Origin: Mycolicibacterium litorale
Lineage (GTDB): Bacteria > Actinomycetota > Actinomycetes > Mycobacteriales > Mycobacteriaceae
Reading direction: 5' to 3'
Length of the DNA stretch: 64,000 nucleotides
Assembly (NCBI RefSeq): GCF_010731695.1
Contig: NZ_AP022586.1
Coordinates: 1,860,001-1,924,000 of the forward strand
Positions within the stretch are counted from its first letter, which is position 1; each line of letters opens with the position of its first letter. The notes beneath the pieces were generated by a model. The model was not told where the DNA came from. It saw only the letters and a program-made list of their open reading frames with translations, and searched no databases. The position numbers were made by a program, and so were the translations under genes. This document shows positions 43,879-54,262 of the stretch, piece after piece.

Positions 43879-45000
43879 GTGACGACTCGATCCCGCGATC
43901 AGGACGCGTGCCCGGGGGCCCTCTCGGTGCACCGGGCCGCCGACGGCGCGTTGGCGCGGATCCGCCTGCCCGGCGGCATGCTCACCGGCGCGCAGCTCAC
44001 CGCGCTCGCACAGACGGCGACCCGCTTCGGCACCCCGGATCTCGAGCTGACCTCCCGCGGCAACCTCCAGATCCGCGGGATCACCGATCCGGCCGCGGTC
44101 GCCGACGCCGTCGCGGAGGCCGGGCTGCTGCCGTCGCCGACGCACGAGCGGGTGCGCAACATCGTCGCCTCGCCGCTGTCCGGACGCTCCGGCGGACTCG
44201 CCGACGTCCGGAACCTGATCGTCGACCTCGATGCGGCGATCCGGCGCGAGCCCGCCCTCGCCGAGTCCTCCGGCCGGTTCTGGTTCGGCATCGACGACGG
44301 CCGCGGGGACATCTCCGGCCTGGGCACCGACGTCGGTGTGCACGCGCTGGACCCCGGGCGCGCGGCGCTGCTGCTTGCCGGCCGCGATACCGGTGTCCGG
44401 GTGGCCCTCGACGACGCGGTGAGCATGCTCATCGATGTGGCGGTCCGCTTCGCGTCGGTGCGGGGCAACGCCTGGCGCGTCGACGAACTACCGCGCCCCG
44501 AGGATCTGCTCACCGGCCTGACGCCGACCGCGGAGGCGGGCGCGACGTGGCCGCCGGTGGTGCGCCCACCGGTCGGCTGGATCCCGCAGGACGACGGCCG
44601 CGTCACCCTGGGTGCCGGCGTGCCGCTCGGCGTGCTGGCCGCCCGGACCGCCGAATTCGTCGGGGCGATCGAGTCGCCGGTGGTCGTCACGCCGTGGCGC
44701 TCACTGATCGTGTGCGACCTCGACGAGGACGTCGCCGACGTGGCGCTGCGGGTCCTCGCGCCGATGGGCCTGGTGTTCGACGAGAACTCGCCATGGCTGG
44801 ACGTCAGCGCGTGCACGGGCAGCCCGGGCTGTGAGCGCTCGGCCGCCGACGTGCGGGCCGACGCCGCCGCCGCGCTCGACGAGCCCGCCGAGGGCCACCG
44901 GCACTTCGTCGGGTGCGCACGCGGCTGCGGAAGCCCACCGGTCGGCGAGGTGCTGATCGCGGGCCCGGACGGTTATCGGCCCCGGGAGCGCCCGTCGTAG
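43879..45000 (+). CDS. cobG: Precorrin-3B synthase CobG
   Basis: 373-residue sulfite/nitrite-reductase-like iron-sulfur monooxygenase that converts precorrin-3A to precorrin-3B with oxygen, so this is the aerobic pathway. The repeat [14 protein letters not shown] is typical of siroheme-reductase halves. Cluster ligands are in [11 protein letters not shown] (C-x5-C) and [10 protein letters not shown] (C-x3-C). The GTG at 43879 starts MTTRSRDQ; upstream sequence belongs to the end of the dioxygenase gene. It is followed by cobH after 1 base. Confidence 0.94.
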   Translation: MTTRSRDQDACPGALSVHRAADGALARIRLPGGMLTGAQLTALAQTATRFGTPDLELTSRGNLQIRGITDPAAVADAVAEAGLLPSPTHERVRNIVASPLSGRSGGLADVRNLIVDLDAAIRREPALAESSGRFWFGIDDGRGDISGLGTDVGVHALDPGRAALLLAGRDTGVRVALDDAVSMLIDVAVRFASVRGNAWRVDELPRPEDLLTGLTPTAEAGATWPPVVRPPVGWIPQDDGRVTLGAGVPLGVLAARTAEFVGAIESPVVVTPWRSLIVCDLDEDVADVALRVLAPMGLVFDENSPWLDVSACTGSPGCERSAADVRADAAAALDEPAEGHRHFVGCARGCGSPPVGEVLIAGPDGYRPRERPS

Positions 45001-45001
45001 G

Positions 45002-45637
45002 GTGAGCGGCGTGCTCGACTACATCCGCGACGCCGCCGAGATCTACCGGCAGTCGTTCGCGACGATCCGCGCCGAGGCGGATCTCGCACGGTTTCCCGAC
45101 GACGTGGCGCGGGTGGTGGTCCGGCTGATCCACACCTGCGGTCAGGTCGACGTGGCCGACCACGTGGCGTTCAGCGACGACGTCGTCGCCCGTGCGCACG
45201 CCGCGCTCGCCGCGGGCGCCCCGGTGCTGTGCGATTCGTCGATGGTGGCCGCCGGGATCACCCGGTCGCGGCTGCCCGCCGACAACGAGGTGGTGTCCCT
45301 GGTCGCCGACGCCCGGGCACCGCAACTGGCCGCCGAGCTCGGGTTCACCCGGTCGGCCGCGGCGGTCGACCTGTGGGCGGACCGACTGGGTGGTGCGGTG
45401 CTGGCGATCGGGAATGCGCCGACCGCGCTGTTCCGGCTGCTCGAACTGATCGACGAGGGCGCGCCGGTGCCCGCCGCCGTACTCGGCGGCCCGGTCGGGT
45501 TCGTCGGCTCCGCGCAGTCGAAGGAGGAGCTCATCGCCCAACCGCGCGGGATGTCGTACCTCGTGGTGACGGGCCGGCGCGGCGGCAGCGCGATGGCCGC
45601 CGCCGCGGTGAATGCGATTGCGAGCGAACGCGAATGA
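45002..45637 (+). CDS. cobH: Precorrin-8X methylmutase CobH
   Basis: 211 residues. Moves the C-11 methyl group to C-12 to give hydrogenobyrinate. The conserved catalytic histidine lies in [15 protein letters not shown], and other signatures are [26 protein letters not shown] and [19 protein letters not shown] start at 45002 (a second GTG at 45011 also fits). It overlaps cobIJ by 4 bases, so translation is coupled. Confidence 0.96.
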   Translation: MSGVLDYIRDAAEIYRQSFATIRAEADLARFPDDVARVVVRLIHTCGQVDVADHVAFSDDVVARAHAALAAGAPVLCDSSMVAAGITRSRLPADNEVVSLVADARAPQLAAELGFTRSAAAVDLWADRLGGAVLAIGNAPTALFRLLELIDEGAPVPAAVLGGPVGFVGSAQSKEELIAQPRGMSYLVVTGRRGGSAMAAAAVNAIASERE

Positions 45638-47106
45638 GCAGGGGCACCCTCTACGGCGTCGGGCTGGGGCCCGGCGATCCGGAACTGGTCACGGTCAAGG
45701 CGGCGCGGGTGATCGGGCAGGCCGACGTGGTCGCCTATCACAGCGCCCGGCACGGCCGCAGCATCGCGCGCCGCATCGCCGAGCCCTACCTGCGGGACGG
45801 GCAGGTCGAGGAGCACCTGGTCTACCCGGTGACCACGGAGGTGACCGACCACCCGGGCGGCTACGCCGGCGCGATGGAGGACTTCTACCGCGAGGCCGCC
45901 GACCGCATCGCGACCCATCTCGACGCCGGGCGCGACGTGGCACTGCTCGCCGAGGGCGATCCACTGTTCTACAGCTCCTACATGCACATGCACACCCGGC
46001 TCACCGAGCGGTTCGCCGCCGAGATCGTGCCCGGCGTGACGTCGGTGAGCGCGGCGTCGGCGGCCATCTCCACCCCGCTGGTACAGGGCGAGGAGGTGCT
46101 GACGATCCTGCCGGGCACGCTGCCCGCCGCCGAACTCGAACGCCGGCTGGCCGACACCGATGCGGCCGTCGTGCTCAAACTCGGCCGCTCGTATCCGGCG
46201 GTGCGCGCCGCCTTGGCGGCGACGGGCCGGCTCGACGAGGCCTACTACGTCGAACGTGCCAGCACGCCCGACCAGCGGGCCCTGTCCGCCTCGGACGTCG
46301 GCGCCGACGACAAGGTGCCGTACTTCTCGCTGGCCATGGTTCCGGGCGGTGGCCGCAGGCGCGCGGGTGCGGGCAGCGTCACCGTCGTGGGACTCGGGCC
46401 GGGAGCGACGGAGTGGATGACCCCGCAGAGCCGGCGTGAGCTGGCCGCGGCGACCGATCTGATCGGCTACGGGCCGTACCTCGACCGCGTGGGTCTGCGC
46501 GACGGGCAGCAGCGCCATCCCAGCGACAACACCGACGAACCGGCCCGCGCCCGGCTGGCGTGCACGCTCGCCGAACAGGGCCGCGCGGTCGCGGTGGTGT
46601 CGTCGGGAGATCCCGGCGTGTTCGCGATGGCGACCGCGGTGCTCGAGGAGGCCAAACAGTGGCCCGGCGTCGAGGTGCGGGTGATCCCGGCGATGACGGC
46701 CGCGCAGGCCGTCGCGAGCCGGGTCGGCGCTCCATTGGGTCACGACTACGCGGTGATCTCACTGTCCGACCGGCTCAAACCGTGGGACGTCATCGAGGCG
46801 CGGCTGACCGCGGCCGCGACCGCCGATCTGGTGCTGGCGATCTACAACCCGGCCTCGAAGATCCGCACGTGGCAGGTCGGCAGGATGCGCGATCTGCTGC
46901 TGGCCCACCGGGATCCCGGCACCCCGGTGGTGATCGGCCGCGATGTCGCGGGACCGCGCGAAGAGGTCAGGGTGGTGCGGTTGGCCGACCTGGACCCCGC
47001 CGACGTCGACATGCGCTGCCTGTTGATCGTCGGGTCGTCGCAGACGCAGTGGTACACCGACGATGCCGGTGATCGGGTGTTCACCCCCCGTTACTATCCC
47101 GGGTGA
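45634..47106 (+). CDS. cobIJ: CobIJ fusion: precorrin-2 C20- and precorrin-3B C17-methyltransferase
   Basis: 490 residues, two SAM-dependent tetrapyrrole methylase domains. CobI occupies residues 1 to about 245 ([32 protein letters not shown]). CobJ occupies about 246-490 ([40 protein letters not shown]). The fusion matches M. tuberculosis CobIJ (Rv2066). It acts before CobG (CobI) and after it (CobJ), so the operon order G-H-IJ keeps consecutive steps together. The ATG overlaps the cobH stop. Confidence 0.96.
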   Translation: MSRGTLYGVGLGPGDPELVTVKAARVIGQADVVAYHSARHGRSIARRIAEPYLRDGQVEEHLVYPVTTEVTDHPGGYAGAMEDFYREAADRIATHLDAGRDVALLAEGDPLFYSSYMHMHTRLTERFAAEIVPGVTSVSAASAAISTPLVQGEEVLTILPGTLPAAELERRLADTDAAVVLKLGRSYPAVRAALAATGRLDEAYYVERASTPDQRALSASDVGADDKVPYFSLAMVPGGGRRRAGAGSVTVVGLGPGATEWMTPQSRRELAAATDLIGYGPYLDRVGLRDGQQRHPSDNTDEPARARLACTLAEQGRAVAVVSSGDPGVFAMATAVLEEAKQWPGVEVRVIPAMTAAQAVASRVGAPLGHDYAVISLSDRLKPWDVIEARLTAAATADLVLAIYNPASKIRTWQVGRMRDLLLAHRDPGTPVVIGRDVAGPREEVRVVRLADLDPADVDMRCLLIVGSSQTQWYTDDAGDRVFTPRYYPG

Positions 47107-47110
47107 TAGT

Positions 47111-47130
47111 GTCACGCGTCACAGCGTGAC
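47111..47130. promoter_or_regulatory. Palindrome GTCACGC-N6-GCGTGAC upstream of the phosphotransferase gene
   Basis: A perfect 7-base inverted repeat with a 6-base spacer, immediately after the cobIJ stop and 14 bases before the GTG of the next gene. The geometry suits a dimeric repressor, for example of the TetR class. It could also be a weak cobIJ terminator hairpin, but there is no T-run. Confidence 0.42.
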
Positions 47131-47143
47131 GAAAGGCGGTGCC

Positions 47144-48223
47144 GTGCAGGCCCTCATCCCCGGTAAACCCGCGGACGTCACCCCGGAATGGCTCGGCACC
47201 GCACTCGCCCGCGACGGGGTGCCCGTCGACATCGCGGCGGTCGACACGGTGCCCATCGGCACGGGACAGACCGGTGCCACCTACCGGGTGACGGTGACCT
47301 ACGCCGAACCGCAACCCGACCTGCCCGCGTCGTTCGCGATCAAGCTGCCGTCGCAGGACGAGACGGTCCGTGACCGCGTTGCGATCGGCTACCGCTCCGA
47401 GCATTCCTTCTACACCAACCTCGCCGACCGGGTGCAGATCCCGATCCCGCCCTGCTACCACTGCGAGATCGCCGGTGACGGGTTCGATTTCGTGTTGCTG
47501 CTCGGCGATATGGCGCCTGCGGTGCAGGGCGACCAGATTGCGGGGTGCAGCGCCGAGGAGGCACGGCTGGCGGTCGAGGCACTGGCCGATCTGCACGGGC
47601 CCACGTGGTGCGATCCCCAGTGGGCCGACTTCCCGGGCGTCGCGATGCCGAAACCGGAACCCGCCGCGGCGCAGGGGTTCGGTGAGGTGGCCACCATGGC
47701 GGCGGGCATCACCCTGGACCGCCTGGGCGAGCGGATGCGCCCCGAGGACCGCGACACGATGACGGCGGCGATGTCGGTGGTGACGCCGTGGCTGCTGGCC
47801 GAGCCGGACCGATTCGCGGTGCTGCACGGCGACTACCGGCTCGACAACATGCTGTTCGATCCGGACCGGTCCCGGATCACGGTGGTCGACTGGCAGACGC
47901 TGGGTTCCGGGTTGCCGGCGCGCGATCTGTCGTACTTCACCGCGACCAGCCTGCAGCCCGAGACGCGCGCGGCGGTCGAACGCGATCTCGTCGAGGCCTA
48001 CCATCGCCGGCTGCTCAGCCACGGCGTGACCGGCTACGACGCCGAAACGTGTTGGCGTGATTACCGATTGGGCATGCTGCAGGCGCCGCTGATCACCGTG
48101 CTGGGGTGCGCGTTCGCGACGTCCACCGAGCGCGGTGACGAGATGATGCTGGTGATGGCGGCCCGCGGATGTCAGGCGATCCGCGAGCTGGGGACCCTCG
48201 ACCTCATCGCGCCGGCGAGCTGA
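47144..48223 (+). CDS. APH/EcKinase-like phosphotransferase
   Basis: 359 residues, GTG start after GAAAGGCGG. The kinase catalytic loop is [12 protein letters not shown] and the metal site VVDWQT, nearly the same as in the N-terminal domain of the fusion at 17863-19863; this protein lacks the second domain. The N-terminal glycine-rich part reads PIGTGQTGATYRV. It would phosphorylate a hydroxyl on a small molecule; the substrate is unknown. It lies between cobIJ and cobK, where M. tuberculosis has blaC and sigC, and its 3' end overlaps cobK by 20 bases on the other strand. Confidence 0.82.
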   Translation: MQALIPGKPADVTPEWLGTALARDGVPVDIAAVDTVPIGTGQTGATYRVTVTYAEPQPDLPASFAIKLPSQDETVRDRVAIGYRSEHSFYTNLADRVQIPIPPCYHCEIAGDGFDFVLLLGDMAPAVQGDQIAGCSAEEARLAVEALADLHGPTWCDPQWADFPGVAMPKPEPAAAQGFGEVATMAAGITLDRLGERMRPEDRDTMTAAMSVVTPWLLAEPDRFAVLHGDYRLDNMLFDPDRSRITVVDWQTLGSGLPARDLSYFTATSLQPETRAAVERDLVEAYHRRLLSHGVTGYDAETCWRDYRLGMLQAPLITVLGCAFATSTERGDEMMLVMAARGCQAIRELGTLDLIAPAS

Positions 48224-48932
48224 GCCACGCGACCGCGTCGGCCACCGTCGCCACCGTGCGGACCCCCGCCGGCACCGCTGGCCGGTCCACCATCACCACC
48301 GGGACGCCCAGTGCCGCGGCGGCGTCCAGCTTCGGGCGGGTCATCTCGCCGCCGCTGTTCTTGGTGACCAGCGCGTCGATGCGGTGGCTTCGCAGCACCT
48401 CGAGTTCGTCGTCGTAGCGGTACGGGCCGCGAGACAGCAGCACGTGGTGGCGCCGTGGGAGCAGGTCGGCGTCCGGCGGGGTCACCGCCCTGATCAGGAA
48501 CCAGGCCTCGCTATGCCGGAAGGCGCCGACGCCGGTCCGGCCGGTGGTCAAGAAGACCCGCGTAAACCCCTGTTGCGCAACCGTTTCGGCGGCCTCCCGG
48601 TCGGAGCTGACGAGGATCGCATCGCCCGGCGGCCAGGCCGGCCGGGCCAGCACCAGGTGCGGCAGCCCCAGATCGGCGCAGACCTCGGCGGCGTGCGCGG
48701 TGATCGTCGCCGCGAACGGATGGGTGGCGTCGACAACCGCGTCGACCGGCGTCTCGGTCAGCCAGCGGCGCATCCCCTCGACTCCACCGAACCCGCCGAT
48801 CCGCACCTGCCCGGCCGGGAGCGCCGGATCGGGCACCCGCCCGGCCAGCGAGCTGATGACCTCGACGCCCGGATGCAGGGCCCTGGCCAGCGCGCGCGCC
48901 TCCCCCGTGCCGCCCAGCAGCAGGATCCGCAT
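48204..48932 (-). CDS. cobK: Precorrin-6A reductase CobK
   Basis: 242 residues. NADPH-dependent reduction of precorrin-6A to precorrin-6B. N-terminal GGTGEARALARAL is the nucleotide-binding loop, and later signatures are DATHPFAATIT, LTTGRTGVGAFR and ALVTKNSGGEMTRPKL. Its ATG shares one base with the cobM stop (TGATG). It is the last gene of the SDR-cobL-cobM-cobK unit and is convergent with the phosphotransferase gene. Confidence 0.95.
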   Translation of the reverse strand: MRILLLGGTGEARALARALHPGVEVISSLAGRVPDPALPAGQVRIGGFGGVEGMRRWLTETPVDAVVDATHPFAATITAHAAEVCADLGLPHLVLARPAWPPGDAILVSSDREAAETVAQQGFTRVFLTTGRTGVGAFRHSEAWFLIRAVTPPDADLLPRRHHVLLSRGPYRYDDELEVLRSHRIDALVTKNSGGEMTRPKLDAAAALGVPVVMVDRPAVPAGVRTVATVADAVAWLSSPAR

Positions 48933-49684
48933 CAGTGCCGCCCGCGGCGCACGCGCCCGGACGAGTACAGGTAGCTGTCGGTGCCCTCGGCGGCCAGCAC
49001 ATCGCCGATGACGATCACCGCGGTGCGGGTGACCCCGGCGTCGTGCATCTGCGCGGCGATGTCGGCGAGGGTGCCGCGCAGCACGACCTCCTCCGGCCAG
49101 CTCGCGAACGCCACCACCGCACAGGGTGTTTCAGCCTGGTAGCCCCCGGCGAGAAGTTCCGGCACGATGTTGTCGATCTGCGCGGCGGCCAGGTGTAGCA
49201 CCAGGGTGCCGCCGGCCGCCGACAGCGTGCGCAGATCCTCCGCCGGTGGCATCGCCGTCGACAGCGTCGCGACCCGGCTCAGCGTGACGGTCTGCGCCAC
49301 CCCGGGCACGGTGAGTTCGCGGCCCAGCGCGGCCGCGGCGGCGGCGAACGCGGGAACGCCCGGCACCACCTGGTAGTCGATGCCCAGCGCGTCGAGCCGA
49401 CGGCACTGTTCGGTCAGCGCGCTGTAGATCGACGGATCGCCGGAATGCAGGCGCGCCACGTCCTTTCCGGCGGCATCCGCCTCGGCGAGTTCGTCGATGA
49501 TCTGGTCCAGGGTCAGCGGACCGGTGTCGACGATGCGGGCGTCGGCCGGGCAGAGCGCGAGCAGGTCGTCGGGCATGATCGACCCGGCGTACAGGCAGAC
49601 CGGGCAGCTGCCGAGCAGCCGCTGGCCGCGCACGGTGATGAGATCGGCCGCCCCCGGACCGGCTCCGATGAAGTAGACGGTCAC
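48932..49684 (-). CDS. cobM: Precorrin-4 C11-methyltransferase CobM
   Basis: 250-residue SAM-dependent methylase. The N-terminal loop VYFIGAGPGAADLITVRG and the signature ARLHSGDPSIYSALTEQ are characteristic. GTG start at 49684, whose GTGA overlaps the cobL stop by 4 bases. It supplies precorrin-5 to the pathway leading to CobK and CobL, which are its immediate neighbours. Confidence 0.96.
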   Translation of the reverse strand: MTVYFIGAGPGAADLITVRGQRLLGSCPVCLYAGSIMPDDLLALCPADARIVDTGPLTLDQIIDELAEADAAGKDVARLHSGDPSIYSALTEQCRRLDALGIDYQVVPGVPAFAAAAAALGRELTVPGVAQTVTLSRVATLSTAMPPAEDLRTLSAAGGTLVLHLAAAQIDNIVPELLAGGYQAETPCAVVAFASWPEEVVLRGTLADIAAQMHDAGVTRTAVIVIGDVLAAEGTDSYLYSSGRVRRGRH

Positions 49685-50871
49685 GGTCTGACCAGCACCC
49701 ACTGCGTGACCGGCATGGCGGGGCGCCAGCCGGTGAAGGTGCCCACCGGCTCGCCCTGGTAGTGCTGGTAGCGGCGCAACGCTCCCCCCATCTGCGAATA
49801 CTGTTGCACCATCACCGCTTCCGATTCGGCGGTGACGGCGTTGGCGACCAGCCGGCCACCCGAGGGCAACGCGGCGAGACAGCCGTCGAGGACGCCCGGA
49901 TGCGTCAGCCCGCCGCCGATGAAGATCGCCGAGGGCGGCTCCGCATCGCCGAACCCGTCCGGTGCCGGGCCCCGCACGTCGACATCGACCCCGTGCGCGG
50001 ACACATTCGCGGCGATCCGCACCCGGCGTGTCTCGTCCCGTTCGAACGCGACCGCCCGGCACCCCGGGCCGCTGCGGGACCACTCGATCGCGATGCTGCC
50101 CGATCCGGCGCCCACGTCCCACAGCCGCTCACCCGGGCGCGGTGCCAACGCGGCCAGGGTCACCGCACGCATCGCCTGCTTGGTGATCTGTCCGTCGTGG
50201 GCGTATGCGTCGTCAGGCAGTATCTGGAACTGCCGCTCGTCGGGCAGGTACTCGACGGCGACGACGTTGAGCGGGTCGACGTCGCCGGGTGGCTCGGCCG
50301 CCCATGCCCTCGCGGTGGCGTCGCGGCGGCGCTCCCCCGGGCCGCCGAGCTGCTCGAACACGGTGAACGCCGAGTCGCCGCGTCCGGTGTCGGTGAGCAC
50401 CCGGGCCAGTGCGCTCGGAGTGGTTTCGTCGCGCGACAGCACCACCGCGCGGCCGCCGCGTCGCACCGCCAACCGGGGCGCCGCCGTGACCAGGCTGACC
50501 ACCTCCGTGTCCTGCACGGCCCAGCCGAGGCGGGCGCAGGCCAGCGTCACCGACGACACGTGCGGCAGCACGGTGACTCGGTCGGCGCCGAACATCCGCA
50601 CTGCCGAACCGCCGATCCCGTGCAGCATGGGGTCGCCGCTGGCGACGATGTGGACGTCACCCGGCGGATCGTCGCGCAGCGCGTGCAGGGCGGGGATCAG
50701 CGGCGTCGGCCATTCGCGGCGTTCGGCGCGCACGGTGCCATCGAGCAGGTCGAGTTGACGGCGTGACCCGTAGATCGTTGTGGCACTGCGCAATTCGGCG
50801 GCTGACGTCGGCGACAGGCCGGCCATGCCGTCGGCCCCGATCCCGACGACCACGACCCGGTGGGCGTTCAC
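49681..50871 (-). CDS. cobL: Precorrin-6Y C5,15-methyltransferase CobL
   Basis: 396 residues, two domains. The N-terminal CbiE-like half (about 1-200) has [15 protein letters not shown] and [13 protein letters not shown]. The C-terminal CbiT-like half (about 230-396) has the SAM-binding [15 protein letters not shown] and IFIGGGL. It methylates C5 and C15 and decarboxylates the C12 acetate. The GTG at 50871 ([10 protein letters not shown]) overlaps the preceding SDR stop by 4 bases, so the genes are coupled. Confidence 0.95.
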   Translation of the reverse strand: MNAHRVVVVGIGADGMAGLSPTSAAELRSATTIYGSRRQLDLLDGTVRAERREWPTPLIPALHALRDDPPGDVHIVASGDPMLHGIGGSAVRMFGADRVTVLPHVSSVTLACARLGWAVQDTEVVSLVTAAPRLAVRRGGRAVVLSRDETTPSALARVLTDTGRGDSAFTVFEQLGGPGERRRDATARAWAAEPPGDVDPLNVVAVEYLPDERQFQILPDDAYAHDGQITKQAMRAVTLAALAPRPGERLWDVGAGSGSIAIEWSRSGPGCRAVAFERDETRRVRIAANVSAHGVDVDVRGPAPDGFGDAEPPSAIFIGGGLTHPGVLDGCLAALPSGGRLVANAVTAESEAVMVQQYSQMGGALRRYQHYQGEPVGTFTGWRPAMPVTQWVLVRP

Positions 50872-51617
50872 CTCGGCATCCTGCGCCACACCGCCCGCGG
50901 CAACAACCGCATGACGACCACCGCGGCGCCCAGCATCCGAGGGATCCACACCTCGCGCCGCCCTTTGGCCAGGGCCCGCACCGTCGCCTCGGCCACCTGC
51001 GCGGGAGTGCTCGACATCGGCGCTGGGTCCATGCCTTCGGTCATCCTCCCAATAACGAAGCCGGGCCGCACCAGCAGCAGGTGCACCCCCGACCCGTGCA
51101 GCGCGTCGGCCAGACCGCTGGCGAAGCCGTCGAGCCCTGCCTTGGCCGACCCGTAGACGTAGTTGGCGCGGCGGACGCGGGCCCCGGCCACCGAGGAGAA
51201 CACCACCAGCGATCCGCTGCCCGCCTCCCGCATGGTCGCCGCCAGCACGGTCAGCAGGCTGACCTGCGCGACGTAGTCGGTGTGCACGATCGCCGCGGCG
51301 TGTGCGGGGTCGCGTTCGGCGCGTGCCTGGTCACCGAGGATGCCGAAGGCGACGACGGCGGTACGGATCGGGCCGTGTTCGGCTTCGATGCGGGCCACCA
51401 GCGGGCCATGCCCGGTCAGGTCGTCGGCGTCGAACTCCACGGTGTGCACGGCCGCCGCCCCCGCCGCCCGGACCGCGCGGACCTCCTCGTCGAGTTGGTC
51501 GGCCCGGCGCGCGGCGAGCACGACCGTCGCGCCCCGCGCCAATCGCGTCGCCACCTCGACGCCGATCTCGCTGCGCCCCCCGAAGATCACCACCAACCCG
51601 CCATCCGTGTCTTTCAC
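50868..51617 (-). CDS. Short-chain dehydrogenase/reductase (Rv2073c-like)
   Basis: 249 residues. NAD(P)-binding loop [14 protein letters not shown] (an atypical GGRSEIG instead of GxxxGxG), catalytic region [22 protein letters not shown] with the Ser, Tyr and Lys in place. It ends with a hydrophobic, basic tail ([12 protein letters not shown]) that could touch the membrane. It sits as the first gene of the cobL-M-K transcript, the same place as Rv2073c, and a role in cobalamin synthesis is not established. Confidence 0.9.
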   Translation of the reverse strand: MKDTDGGLVVIFGGRSEIGVEVATRLARGATVVLAARRADQLDEEVRAVRAAGAAAVHTVEFDADDLTGHGPLVARIEAEHGPIRTAVVAFGILGDQARAERDPAHAAAIVHTDYVAQVSLLTVLAATMREAGSGSLVVFSSVAGARVRRANYVYGSAKAGLDGFASGLADALHGSGVHLLLVRPGFVIGRMTEGMDPAPMSSTPAQVAEATVRALAKGRREVWIPRMLGAAVVVMRLLPRAVWRRMPR

Positions 51618-51653
51618 GGCTGCGATTATTCACCTGCGCTAGCGTGGGCACCG

Positions 51654-52079
51654 ATGGCTACATCAGGTCGCAAGGCCACCACGCGGCTCACCAGCGATGC
51701 ACTGGCGTTCCTGACCGAACGCCATCTCGCCATGCTGACCACACTGCGGTCGGACAATTCGCCGCACGTCGTGGCCGTCGGGTTCACGTTCGACCCCAAG
51801 ACGCACATCGCCCGGGTCATCACCTCCGGCGGCTCGCAGAAGGCCGTCAACGCCGAACAGCGGGGTGTCGCGGTGCTCAGCCAGGTCGACGGGGCCCGCT
51901 GGCTGTCGCTGGAGGGCAAGTCGACCGTCAACTCCGATCCGGATGCGGTGCGCGACGCCGAGTTGCGCTACGCCCAGCGGTACCGCACGCCGCGGGTCAA
52001 CCCCGAGCGCGTGGTGATCGAGGTGCGCGTGGAGCGGGTGCTGGGCTCCTCGCAGCTGCTCGACCGCTCCACCGACTAG
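51654..52079 (+). CDS. F420-dependent split-barrel reductase (Rv2074-like)
   Basis: 141 residues. [20 protein letters not shown] is the family opening, with later [17 protein letters not shown]. The protein closely resembles M. tuberculosis Rv2074, shown to reduce biliverdin with F420H2. It is divergent from the SDR gene, 36 bases apart, as in M. tuberculosis. It belongs to the same broad superfamily as the two reductases at 34.5-35.3 kb. Confidence 0.9.
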   Translation: MATSGRKATTRLTSDALAFLTERHLAMLTTLRSDNSPHVVAVGFTFDPKTHIARVITSGGSQKAVNAEQRGVAVLSQVDGARWLSLEGKSTVNSDPDAVRDAELRYAQRYRTPRVNPERVVIEVRVERVLGSSQLLDRSTD

Positions 52080-52109
52080 CCGCGATTCTGTGTCTGCTCG
52101 CGGGCAGGG

Positions 52110-53252
52110 TCAGGCCGTCGCGTCGGGTCCGGCCGGCACCACGACGAGATCGTGCGGCCGGTTGTTGACCGACTCGGCGCCGTCCTCGGTGACGATCACG
52201 ATGTCCTCGATGCGGGCGCCCCACTGCCCCGGAAAGTAGATCCCCGGTTCCACGCTGAACGCCATACCCGCCTCCAGCGGCAGGTCGTTGCCGGCGACGA
52301 TGTAGGGCTCCTCGTGCACCGACAGGCCGATGCCGTGACCGGTGCGGTGCACGAACGCCTCGGCGAGCCCTTCGGCGGCGAGCACGTCGCGGGCGGCGGC
52401 ATCGATCTGCTCGGCGGTGACGCCCGGCCGGACCGCCTCGACGGCGGCCTGCTGAGCGCGCTGCAGGACGGCGTAGCGGCGCGCCACCTCGGGATCCGGT
52501 TCGCCGAGGCTGTAGGTGCGGGTGCAATCGGAGTTGTAGCCGGGGTCGTAGGGTCCGCCGATGTCGACGACGACGATGTCACCAGCGCGCAGTTCGCGGT
52601 CGGAGCATTCGTGGTGCGGGTCGGCACCGTGCGGGCCGGACCCCACGATGATGAATGCGACCTCCGAATGTCCCTCGGCCACAATGGCTTCGGCGATGTC
52701 GGCGGCGACGTCGGCCTCGGTGCGGCCGGCCACCAGGAACTCCGGCACCCGGGCGTGCACCCGGTCGATCGCCGCGCCGGCCTTGCGCAGCGCGTCGATC
52801 TCGGCGGCGTCCTTCTGCATGCGCAGCCGGCGCAGCACATCGGTGGCCAGCACCGGCACCTCGCCGAGCACGCCGGCCAACGGCAGCAGGTGCAGTGCGG
52901 GCATGGAATCGGTCACCGCCGTGTGTGCCGGCGCACCGCCGAGCGCCTCGGCCACCAGCTGGTACGGGTTGTCGCCGTCGACCCAATCCTGGACCGCCAC
53001 ACCGAGTTCGGGGATCGCGGACTCCTTCAGCGCCGCCAGCTCCAGCCGCGGCACCACCACCGTCGGGTTCCCTTGGGCCGGCAGCACCAGCGCGGTAAGC
53101 CGCTCGAAGGTCTGCGCCCGGGAACCGACCAGGTAGCGCAGGTCGTAACCCGGGGTGATGATCAGCCCGGCCAGCCCGGCCTCTCCCGCGGCGGCCGCGG
53201 CGGCCCGGAGTCGTCGGGCGTAGACATCGGTGCTGAATCGGCTGCCGGTCAT
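52110..53252 (-). CDS. pepE: Xaa-Pro aminopeptidase/dipeptidase PepE
   Basis: 380-residue metallopeptidase with an N-terminal creatinase-like domain (about 1-150) and a pita-bread catalytic domain. Metal ligands are recognisable: Asp in [10 protein letters not shown] and [10 protein letters not shown], His in [14 protein letters not shown], Glu in [11 protein letters not shown] and ARIEDIVIV. It would remove N-terminal residues before proline. It corresponds to Rv2089c and is divergent from the flap nuclease gene. Confidence 0.93.
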   Translation of the reverse strand: MTGSRFSTDVYARRLRAAAAAAGEAGLAGLIITPGYDLRYLVGSRAQTFERLTALVLPAQGNPTVVVPRLELAALKESAIPELGVAVQDWVDGDNPYQLVAEALGGAPAHTAVTDSMPALHLLPLAGVLGEVPVLATDVLRRLRMQKDAAEIDALRKAGAAIDRVHARVPEFLVAGRTEADVAADIAEAIVAEGHSEVAFIIVGSGPHGADPHHECSDRELRAGDIVVVDIGGPYDPGYNSDCTRTYSLGEPDPEVARRYAVLQRAQQAAVEAVRPGVTAEQIDAAARDVLAAEGLAEAFVHRTGHGIGLSVHEEPYIVAGNDLPLEAGMAFSVEPGIYFPGQWGARIEDIVIVTEDGAESVNNRPHDLVVVPAGPDATA

Positions 53253-53304
53253 GGTGACAAGGCTACTGCGGGGCAACGGGGCGCGGCCGGTAGCTTTGAG
53301 CACC

Positions 53305-54255
53305 ATGGCCGCACCCCTGTTGCTCCTCGACGGCGCCAGCATGTGGTTCCGCTCCTACTTCGCGCTCCCGTCCTCGATCACCGCACCGGACGGCCGGCCG
53401 GTCAACGCGGTGCGCGGTTTCCTGGACACCGTCGCGATGCTCATCGGACGTGAGCGGCCGTCACGGCTCGTGGTCTGCCGCGACGACGACTGGCGGCCGC
53501 AGTGGCGCGTCGACCTGGTCCCGTCGTACAAGGCGCACCGAGTCGCCGAGCCGCAGCCCGCGGGCACCGACGTCGAGGTGGTGCCCGACGACCTCACGCC
53601 GCAGGTGGACATGATCATGGCCATTCTGGACGCGTTCGGGATCCCCCACGCCGGCGCACCGGGATTCGAGGCGGACGACGTGCTGGGCACACTGGCCGCC
53701 GCCGAGACGCGCGACCGGGTGATCGTGGTCAGCGGCGACCGCGACATGCTGCAGGTCGTGCGCGACGAGCCGGTCGAGGTGCGGGTGCTCTACCTGGGCC
53801 GCGGGATGAGCAAAGCCACCCTGTTCGGGCCCGCCGAGGTGGCCGAGCAGTATGCGGTCCCCAAGGAACGGGCCGGCGCGGCGTACGCGGAGTTGGCACT
53901 GATGCGCGGCGACCCGTCCGACGGACTGCCGGGGGTACCCGGAGTCGGCGAGAAGACGGCCGCCACGCTGCTGGCCCAGTTCGGTTCGCTGTCGGCGATC
54001 GTCGCCGCCGCGCACGATCCGAAATCCAGGATGTCGAAGGCTTACCGCAAGAAGCTGCTGGCCGCCGCCGATTACATCGAGGCCGCCGAACCCGTGGTGC
54101 GCGTCGCCACCGACGCGCCGGTCAGCATGTCGACGAAGACCGACGAGTTACCGCTGGCCGCAGCGCATCCGCGCAAGGTCGCCCAGTTGGCGGGCGACCT
54201 GGGCGTCACGTCGTCGGTCGGGCGGCTGCAGAAGGCGCTCGACGCCTTGGATTAG
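53305..54255 (+). CDS. fenA: 5'-3' exonuclease / flap endonuclease
   Basis: 316 residues with homology to the nuclease domain of DNA polymerase I but no polymerase. Acidic metal-binding residues are seen in [25 protein letters not shown] and [11 protein letters not shown], and a helix-hairpin-helix in [17 protein letters not shown]. It would process 5' flaps and nicks. The M. smegmatis orthologue has been characterised as FenA as far as I recall; M. tuberculosis has Rv2090 at this position. It is convergent with the DUF4333 gene, 7 bases apart. Confidence 0.91.
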   Translation: MAAPLLLLDGASMWFRSYFALPSSITAPDGRPVNAVRGFLDTVAMLIGRERPSRLVVCRDDDWRPQWRVDLVPSYKAHRVAEPQPAGTDVEVVPDDLTPQVDMIMAILDAFGIPHAGAPGFEADDVLGTLAAAETRDRVIVVSGDRDMLQVVRDEPVEVRVLYLGRGMSKATLFGPAEVAEQYAVPKERAGAAYAELALMRGDPSDGLPGVPGVGEKTAATLLAQFGSLSAIVAAAHDPKSRMSKAYRKKLLAAADYIEAAEPVVRVATDAPVSMSTKTDELPLAAAHPRKVAQLAGDLGVTSSVGRLQKALDALD

Positions 54256-54262
54256 CGGAAGA

